The notes under the pieces are model-generated. The model worked only from the letters and a program-made list of their open reading frames with translations, had not been told where the DNA came from and did not search any database. Below are positions 59,405-64,000 of a stretch of DNA of 64,000 nt, in pieces. The DNA comes from an uncultured Microbacteriaceae bacterium. GTDB taxonomy: Bacteria > Actinomycetota > Actinomycetes > Actinomycetales > Microbacteriaceae. Where the stretch lies: positions 35,256 through 99,255 of the forward strand of contig CAIOLM010000036.1 in the NCBI GenBank assembly GCA_903859205.1, in the 5' to 3' direction. The first letter of the stretch is position 1, and every line of letters begins with the position of its first letter. The translations under genes and the position numbers were made by a program.

Positions 59405-60218
59405 GCACGTCTGCTTCGTTCGCGGCATGAGCAGCTGCTGCAAGCGGATCAATCATGCGCAGGAATAAGTCATGCTTGGGCTCCCGGCCAAAACCGCTCG
59501 TCACACCTCGAACTTTGCGGCTCCAAAATGGGATGACGTCGTGGCCGAGCCACGAGAAGAACGAAAGCGGCCCAAGTCGCGTCTTGCCCGCAACATTCGC
59601 TGTCTCGTCGCGACACGTGAGGCCGAGCTCCTCGGCAACCTGGTTCGTCACCCGCACGTGGCCGTTCGAAGAAAAATGCACCAGATCGCTTGCCCAAAAG
59701 TCGAGGCGTTCGAATTCCCGCATGGAGTGAACATCCACCACGGGCGCTCCGAACTCGGCGCCGATGCGCTCAATGAGGTTCGACATTTGTCGCGAACGGC
59801 CAATCATCAACTTTGCCAACGTCGTGTGTGCCGGGCGAACCGTGTTGATGAGAACAACGTGAGCCCCAACGTCATAGAGACGCACCAGTGCCCCGCGCAG
59901 AAGCGGGTCGATGGCCTTCTTGCGCCAAGGAAGCCAGGACAGGTCGTTAGCTCCCGTCATGATGGTGACGAGGTCGGGTTTGAGCTCAAGCGTGCGCTCG
60001 AGCTGAGCGGTCAAGATGTGCAAACTGCTCGAGCCGCGTAAAGCAACGTTGGCGAAGTCGAAGGCGTGCCCCGCGAAAGCTGCCTCTCGGGCCAGCAAGG
60101 ATGCCAGACGATCAGCCCATCCCTTGTTGTGCCGATTCTCTTCGAAGCCCGTGTCACCGAGACCTTCGGTGAGGGAATCGCCCATTGCGACGTAGCTTCG
60201 ATAGAGAAACTTCGACAT
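59382..60218 (-). CDS. SGNH/GDSL family hydrolase
   Basis: A 278-residue cytoplasmic-looking esterase. The nucleophile Ser15 lies in MGDSLTEG, the oxyanion Asn in TGANDLSW, and the Asp-His pair in SDLVHFSSNGH. The start is the ATG two bases after the UDP-glucose dehydrogenase stop; a 58-codon longer reading lies within that gene and is rejected. No signal peptide is seen. The substrate is unknown. Confidence 0.9.
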   Translation of the reverse strand: MSKFLYRSYVAMGDSLTEGLGDTGFEENRHNKGWADRLASLLAREAAFAGHAFDFANVALRGSSSLHILTAQLERTLELKPDLVTIMTGANDLSWLPWRKKAIDPLLRGALVRLYDVGAHVVLINTVRPAHTTLAKLMIGRSRQMSNLIERIGAEFGAPVVDVHSMREFERLDFWASDLVHFSSNGHVRVTNQVAEELGLTCRDETANVAGKTRLGPLSFFSWLGHDVIPFWSRKVRGVTSGFGREPKHDLFLRMIDPLAAAAHAANEADVPSVPVAV

Positions 60219-60220
60219 GC

Positions 60221-61561
60221 CTAGACCAACACCTCGACCGGGTTGTGCTCGAGGTTTCGGCCCAGGGCGATGACCTTCCATCCGTTGGCTTGCCACTGGC
60301 GGTAGGGCAGAACGTTCCGACCATCGATGACGAGCTTGTTCGCGGCTAGGTGGCCTAAAACCGCAGAGTCGGCCAGCGCGTAGTCGCGCCACTCGGTTCC
60401 CACGACAACGAGCTCGGCATGTGCGACTGCTTCTTCAAGTGTGTCGGCGACGGTGAGGTTTGGGTACATGCGGCGAACGTTGTCAACCGCCTTGGGGTCG
60501 TGAACCACCACATGAGCACCGGCGGCCCAGAGTAGCTCTGCGACAGCCATCGCTGGCGAGTCCCGAATGTCGTCAGTCTCGGGTTTGAACGCAGCACCAA
60601 GCATCGCAACACGTCGGTTGGTCAAGTCGCCGAGCTCTTCGCGAGCGATGTCGAGAACTCGGGTGCGGCGTCGCATGTTGATGTCTTCAACCTGCGCGAG
60701 GAATGAAACCGACTGCTCGAGACCGAGGTCAGCGGCACAGGCTTGAAAGGCACGAATATCTTTGGGTAGGCAGCCGCCACCGAAACCGATTCCAGTTTTC
60801 AAGAACTTATTTCCAATCCGCTCGTCGTATCCGATTGCTTCGGCAAGCAGCACGGCGTCGGCGCCGACCTGCTCTGAAATTTCAGCCATGGCGTTGATGA
60901 ACGAAATCTTCGTCGCCAGGAAAGAGTTAGCGGCGACCTTGACCAATTCCGCGGTCTTACTGTCGACCTTGACAATGGGGATGTCGAGGTCGGCCATCGG
61001 TTGGTAAAGCTGGCGAAGCAGTGCCTCGCTGTGCGGTTCGTCTACACCGATCACGATTCGATCAGGGGTCAGCGTGTCTTTGAGCGCGGTGCCTTCACGA
61101 AGGAACTCGGGATTCCACGACAGATAGGGCTCGAAGGCCACCAGGGTGGCGAGTCGACCCTTGAGCGCCTCGGCGGTTCCGACGGGCACCGTAGATTTGC
61201 CCACCACGATTGCATCCGCCCTCAGATACGGAGCGAGATCGTCGATGGAGGATTCGAGGTATCGCAGGTCCGCACCCATTCCGGACCGCGACTGCGGTGT
61301 GCCCACGCAGAGCAGGAAGACGTCGACATCAGCACTCGTGCAAGTGTGCTCGGCCTGAATGGCGAGGCGTCCGGTGGACTGGGCCTGCGCCAGAGCTTCG
61401 TCGAGACCGGGTTCGAAGAAGGGAACGCGACCGGCTCGAAGGGCATCTACCTTCGCCTGGTCGGGGTCGATGCCGATCAGGTCATGACCGACGAGCGAGA
61501 GAGCGACAGCGGTGGTCGCTCCGAGGTATCCGAGGCCGATGACGGCTACTTTCATACTCAC
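60221..61561 (-). CDS. ugd: UDP-glucose 6-dehydrogenase family protein
   Basis: Oxidises UDP-glucose (or a related UDP-sugar) to the uronic acid for surface polysaccharides; 446 residues. The NAD motif GLGYLG is a few residues from the start, and the catalytic Cys stands in GFGGGCLPKD (about residue 264), with the Lys/Asn pair in ELVKVAANSF. The GTG at 61561 lies seven bases after TAGCGT, so a leaderless start is preferred; an ATG six bases later is the alternative. Confidence 0.93.
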   Translation of the reverse strand: MSMKVAVIGLGYLGATTAVALSLVGHDLIGIDPDQAKVDALRAGRVPFFEPGLDEALAQAQSTGRLAIQAEHTCTSADVDVFLLCVGTPQSRSGMGADLRYLESSIDDLAPYLRADAIVVGKSTVPVGTAEALKGRLATLVAFEPYLSWNPEFLREGTALKDTLTPDRIVIGVDEPHSEALLRQLYQPMADLDIPIVKVDSKTAELVKVAANSFLATKISFINAMAEISEQVGADAVLLAEAIGYDERIGNKFLKTGIGFGGGCLPKDIRAFQACAADLGLEQSVSFLAQVEDINMRRRTRVLDIAREELGDLTNRRVAMLGAAFKPETDDIRDSPAMAVAELLWAAGAHVVVHDPKAVDNVRRMYPNLTVADTLEEAVAHAELVVVGTEWRDYALADSAVLGHLAANKLVIDGRNVLPYRQWQANGWKVIALGRNLEHNPVEVLV

Positions 61562-61568
61562 GAGACCA

Positions 61569-61574
61569 ACGCTA
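61569..61574 (-). promoter_or_regulatory. -10 hexamer of a leaderless promoter (ugd)
   Basis: On the minus strand TAGCGT ends seven bases before the GTG at 61561. Confidence 0.45.
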
Positions 61575-61770
61575 GAAAGGCTTTGAGGGCTGTGAGGCAC
61601 AAAACTCACCTTGTTCACCGAGGCTTGCTCGAAGGTTTGCCTGCGTGCCACCGAACGTCGCCGTTCGTTTGCTCGGGCGTTACGTTGCGTCAACCCAGTG
61701 AAAATTAGCGGATGCTCGCTCCAATAGAATGTTGGAGGTCGTTTGGTTCCTCCACGAATCAAACGCCACT

Positions 61771-61858
61771 GGAGAATTCGCCTAGTGGCCTATGGCGCAC
61801 GCTTGGAAAGCGTGTTGAGTGAAAGCTCTCAGGGGTTCGAATCCCCTATTCTCCGCCA
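61771..61858 (+). tRNA. tRNA-Ser (anticodon GGA)
   Basis: An 88-nt class II tRNA: acceptor GGAGAAT/ATTCTCC, anticodon loop TTGGAAA with GGA, a long variable arm and the T-loop TTCGAAT; discriminator G and encoded CCA. It reads UCC/UCU codons. Confidence 0.95.
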
Positions 61859-61860
61859 AT

Positions 61861-61895
61861 AAAAATCGGCGCTCCTTCATGGGGCGCCGATTTTT
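61861..61895 (+). terminator. Terminator of tRNA-Ser(GGA)
   Basis: A 12-bp stem (AAAAATCGGCGC / GCGCCGATTTTT) two bases after the tRNA, ending in TTTTT. Confidence 0.88.
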
Positions 61896-61914
61896 ATTGC
61901 TGACGGAAGCGGGA

Positions 61915-61989
61915 ATCGAACTCGTTCGAATCTGGGCCCACGGCTAAACACAAAGCGTCGCTTTGTCGCCGGGGATTATTCTCCGCCAA
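61915..61989 (+). repeat. Hairpin and duplicated tRNA-Ser 3' end
   Basis: After the terminator come TTCGAATC (61925-61932), identical to the tRNA T-loop, then the hairpin ACAAAGC-GTC-GCTTTGT (61950-61966) and TATTCTCCGCCAA (61977-61989). The last is an exact 13-base copy of the tRNA 3' end and next base (61847-61859). The intervening bases do not complete a tRNA. The layout parallels that after tRNA-Pro. Confidence 0.65.
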
Positions 61990-61992
61990 CGA

Positions 61993-62024
61993 AAAATGCC
62001 CCTGACTTTCGTCAGGGGCATTTT
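61993..62024 (-). terminator. Terminator of the 66-aa membrane protein gene
   Basis: A perfect 14-bp stem (AAAATGCCCCTGAC / GTCAGGGGCATTTT) with a four-base loop, two bases after the gene's stop; usable in both directions. Confidence 0.85.
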
Positions 62025-62026
62025 GC

Positions 62027-62227
62027 CTAGTGGCCGAGGTTGGTCCACGCCAGGCTCAAGAGGAAAAGTCCTGCACACAGCAGCACGAATCCCAATCCGA
62101 GTCCGAACGGCGAGCGCCACCCATGCCAGCGTTCTTGGTAGTCAAAACGCTTGCGCGTCCAGGAGTCTCTGAGTTCAACCCAGTCCGACATTTCCTGAAA
62201 CTTTTCGGCTTTCTTGTCTTCGTTCAT
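62027..62227 (-). CDS. Small single-helix membrane protein (66 aa)
   Basis: A 66-residue protein with a charged N-terminal half (including WTRKRFDYQERWHGW) and one C-terminal hydrophobic helix (about 41-62). I recognise no family. A strong terminator follows at once, which supports a real gene. No clear ribosome site lies before the ATG. Confidence 0.65.
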   Translation of the reverse strand: MNEDKKAEKFQEMSDWVELRDSWTRKRFDYQERWHGWRSPFGLGLGFVLLCAGLFLLSLAWTNLGH

Positions 62228-62322
62228 GTTTCTTCACTTTCATCGATGAGGAGTGGAGTGAAGCGAAATTATTAACAAAAACAGGCTTCGAAGAGATTTT
62301 ACCCACCTACGCGCGTGACGCT

Positions 62323-62502
62323 CTAGCGGACGCGCTTCCAGCCCGAGCCGAGGTCGTCCTCGTCACCCTCAACGACTCCCGAGCCGTTGCAGACCGGGCA
62401 GGTCAGAATCACGTTGCTTGACTCGTCGAGGCCATCCGGCACATTGACCGAACCAGAACCTTCACAGTCCTGGCACTCAAACCAATACTCTTCGTCAGAC
62501 AT
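62323..62502 (-). CDS. Small zinc-ribbon protein (59 aa)
   Basis: A 59-codon gene from ATG 62502 to TAG 62323 with AAGGG before the start. The product begins MSDEEYWFECQDCEGSG and later has TCPVCNGSG: two CxxCxGSG knuckles, like the DnaJ central zinc domain, separated by about 20 residues, and an acidic tail. Likely a zinc-binding small protein; partner unknown. Confidence 0.8.
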   Translation of the reverse strand: MSDEEYWFECQDCEGSGSVNVPDGLDESSNVILTCPVCNGSGVVEGDEDDLGSGWKRVR

Positions 62503-62588
62503 GTCATCCCTTCACGCTTGAGCATCCGGCGATTGCGTGACCGCCTTCTTCGCCTAACTTATGCCACTGGGTTCACGAACCGACGGCA

Positions 62589-62852
62589 CTACGAACCCTT
62601 GTTGCGCGAGAGGCGCTTCTTCAGCTCCGCGAACAGCTTCTCCAGCCCCTGAAGACCTTTCTTGTGCAGTTCGCGCGCCCACTCGATCTCAAGGGCCAAC
62701 ACTGAGATGCCTAAAAACAAGAACAAGATGCCCGGCCCGGGCGTGACCAACATGATCAAACCCAGCACCAAAAAGACCGACCCAATCAGGGTCACCAGAA
62801 CCCATCGGACGGGACGCGGAACTCGAGAAAGCCATCCCCGCAGCTTTTGCAC
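62589..62852 (-). CDS. PGPGW-type small membrane protein
   Basis: An 87-residue protein with two adjoining hydrophobic stretches (about 17-40 and 42-60) separated by the VTPGPG turn that defines the PGPGW family, here with Ile instead of Trp. The C-terminus is an amphipathic Lys/Leu-rich helix. AAGGAG lies seven bases before the GTG. Function unknown. Confidence 0.8.
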   Translation of the reverse strand: MQKLRGWLSRVPRPVRWVLVTLIGSVFLVLGLIMLVTPGPGILFLFLGISVLALEIEWARELHKKGLQGLEKLFAELKKRLSRNKGS

Positions 62853-62935
62853 GCGTCAACTCCTTATGCCCGACAAGATTCCACTCCCTTGCTACAGCGC
62901 AAGCCTGAGGGATTCCTCAACGCGCGGGCGAGCGC

Positions 62936-63334
62936 TTAGAACGAGGTTGCCTTTTCGAGGCGCTTCTTCTTCACGATGTTCTTGTAGTCCCATTGAATGT
63001 CGCGGCTCTCGAGCAACCACTGGTCGAACGGTGACTCGGCGAGCGCATCCGTATCTTGGGGGTAAAACTCGGCGGCCTGGAAGGTGCCCGACTTCGCCAG
63101 ACCCTGCGTCGAAAAAGACTGGCCGCTCCAGAACAGCACCCGCAAGCCCGTCTTCAAGCGGTGGTAGCCCACAATCGGGTTGCCATCGAGAAACCAAACC
63201 GGATGCCGGTGCCAGATCTTGCCTTCAGCCTCGGGCAGCACCCGCTCGATGTGCGCGTCGAGGGCCGCGCAGAGCGCACGATCCTCGCTCGAAAGCGTCT
63301 GCTGGTATTCGCGAATGTCGGCGCCGATTGTCAT
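62936..63334 (-). CDS. DUF1801 domain protein
   Basis: A 132-residue cytoplasmic protein. The central WHRHPVWFLDGNPIVGYH and the LRVLFWSG strand match the DUF1801/YdhG-like fold. Family function is not established. The ATG lies six bases after TAGACT, without a ribosome site. Confidence 0.85.
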   Translation of the reverse strand: MTIGADIREYQQTLSSEDRALCAALDAHIERVLPEAEGKIWHRHPVWFLDGNPIVGYHRLKTGLRVLFWSGQSFSTQGLAKSGTFQAAEFYPQDTDALAESPFDQWLLESRDIQWDYKNIVKKKRLEKATSF

Positions 63335-63340
63335 GGCAGG

Positions 63341-63346
63341 AGTCTA
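63341..63346 (-). promoter_or_regulatory. -10 hexamer of a leaderless promoter
   Basis: On the minus strand TAGACT ends six bases before the ATG at 63334. Confidence 0.55.
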
Positions 63347-63475
63347 TGACCACCGCGCAGTCTGGTGCAGGTGCGGGCAACCTGCGAGACTTCACACACG
63401 ACAGGTCACTGACGCCCGTGGCGCGCACTCTGTCGAAGCCCGCAGTCTTCTGACGAAACCCGAGTGTCGAATTCC

Positions 63476-64000
63476 ATGAATCACCAGATCAAAGTTCCCG
63501 CATTCATTCGCATGGGTGGCGGCACACTCGCCGAGGTAGCTGAGGCGGTTGCGCAGCTCGGTGCCACGCGCCCCCTCATCGTCACCGACGGGTTCATCGT
63601 CTCCACCGGATTGGCACAGCGGGTAAGTGACCTACTCACCGCTGGCGGCCTCGCCCCCCGGGTGTTCAGCGAGACGGTCCCTGACCCCACCACGGCGTCA
63701 CTGGCAGCCGGTGTTGCAGCCATTCACGAGCACGAAGCCGACATGCTTATTGGTCTCGGCGGAGGAAGCCCCATCGACACATCTAAGGCACTGGCCGTGC
63801 TGGCGATTCGCGGTGGAACAATGCGCGAGCTCAAGGCGCCAGTCTCCTACGCCGGGCCGGCCCTGTCGATTCTGGCAATTCCGACAACCGCGGGCACCGG
63901 CTCTGAGGCAACGCAGTTCACGGTCATCTCTGACAGTGAGACCGGAGAAAAGATGCTGTGCGCGGGGCACTCGTACCTGCCCAAGTCAGCCATCGTCGAC
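63476..64000 (+). CDS. Iron-containing alcohol dehydrogenase, N-terminal part (cut by window edge)
   Basis: The first 175 codons of a group III (iron-type) alcohol dehydrogenase. The NAD-binding motif GLGGGSPIDTSKAL lies near residues 92-105 and PTTAGTGSEAT near 140-150, followed by the start of the metal-binding domain. The beginning MNHQIKVPAFIRMGGGTL is typical. The substrate (lactaldehyde, propanediol or hydroxyacid) cannot be told from this part. No clear promoter is visible upstream. Confidence 0.93.
   Translation, partial: MNHQIKVPAFIRMGGGTLAEVAEAVAQLGATRPLIVTDGFIVSTGLAQRVSDLLTAGGLAPRVFSETVPDPTTASLAAGVAAIHEHEADMLIGLGGGSPIDTSKALAVLAIRGGTMRELKAPVSYAGPALSILAIPTTAGTGSEATQFTVISDSETGEKMLCAGHSYLPKSAIVD

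Noticed and set aside
61917..61932. GAAC-TC-GTTC palindrome as a LexA (SOS) box
   Set aside because: The actinobacterial LexA box has four bases between the half-sites, here only two, and no SOS gene follows; it is better explained as part of the tRNA-tail block.
61847..61989. Integrated genomic island or prophage at tRNA-Ser(GGA)
   Set aside because: The distance between the two tRNA-end copies is only about 130 bp, and no integrase or mobile gene lies near.

Overview
The window is a moderately GC-rich piece of an actinobacterial chromosome. The evidence is gene order: rpoB-rpoC-(membrane protein)-rpsL-rpsG-fusA; topA-tmk-holB next to a mycobacterial-type tad cluster (the Rv3654c-Rv3659c gene set); dnaX-recR next to a small SRP RNA; and tandem DivIVA-like coiled-coil proteins. 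Frequent GTG/TTG starts, an actinobacterial NAGS-type acetyltransferase and many apparently leaderless genes agree. The rpoB N-terminus and the ClpC, Nudix-like and DUF4244-type families most resemble Microbacteriaceae; that family assignment is inference. No rRNA, CRISPR array, IS element or prophage was seen. Four tRNAs and one SRP RNA are present.

Layout. 1-9.8 kb (minus): the rpo/str ribosome and RNA polymerase block, with a good sigma-70-like promoter before rpoB. 10-15 kb: a spermidine-synthase-fold protein, a SprT-like metalloprotein, a SRPBCC-like protein, two tandem DivIVA-like proteins, a degenerate Nudix protein and tRNA-Ser(CGA). 15.2-20.3 kb: radA, a secreted/anchored protein, an ArgA-like acetyltransferase and clpC, which has a probable ClgR box. 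20.4-27.1 kb: pirin, an AraC regulator, benzaldehyde-type dehydrogenase and a benzoylformate-decarboxylase-like enzyme (an aromatic 2-oxoacid to acid module), then a FAD amine oxidase. 27.1-33.4 kb: envelope functions (MMPL transporter, PBP4-type DacB, CopC, lipoprotein hydrolase), a decayed PAP2 fragment and tRNA-Thr. 33.4-37.9 kb: replication genes holB-tmk-topA.

37.9-40.7 kb: a compact tad (Flp pilus) operon, in which a single gene appears to combine parts of TadB and TadC. 41-47 kb: acs, ridA with a 56-codon upstream gene, a class A PBP with PASTA domains, a metallophosphoesterase and tRNA-Pro. 47.3-50.1 kb: rhodanese and an unusual membrane sensor kinase with its response regulator. 50.1-57.6 kb: tdk, mqo, asd-lysC, recR-dnaX and SRP RNA. 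57.6-64 kb: glycosyltransferase, DedA, SGNH hydrolase, UDP-glucose dehydrogenase, tRNA-Ser(GGA), several small proteins and the start of an iron-type alcohol dehydrogenase.

Three sequence-level signals stand out. First, at least fourteen genes have a TANNNT hexamer placed 6 or 7 nt before the start codon, the signature of leaderless mRNAs; this also settles several start choices. Second, downstream of both tRNA-Pro and tRNA-Ser(GGA), after the terminator, there is a TTCGA motif, a hairpin with a 3-nt GTN loop and a second copy of that tRNA's own 3' end, suggesting a tRNA-associated element. Third, a 125-bp nested inverted repeat with 18-bp near-perfect ends lies between clpC and pirin and looks like a miniature mobile element.
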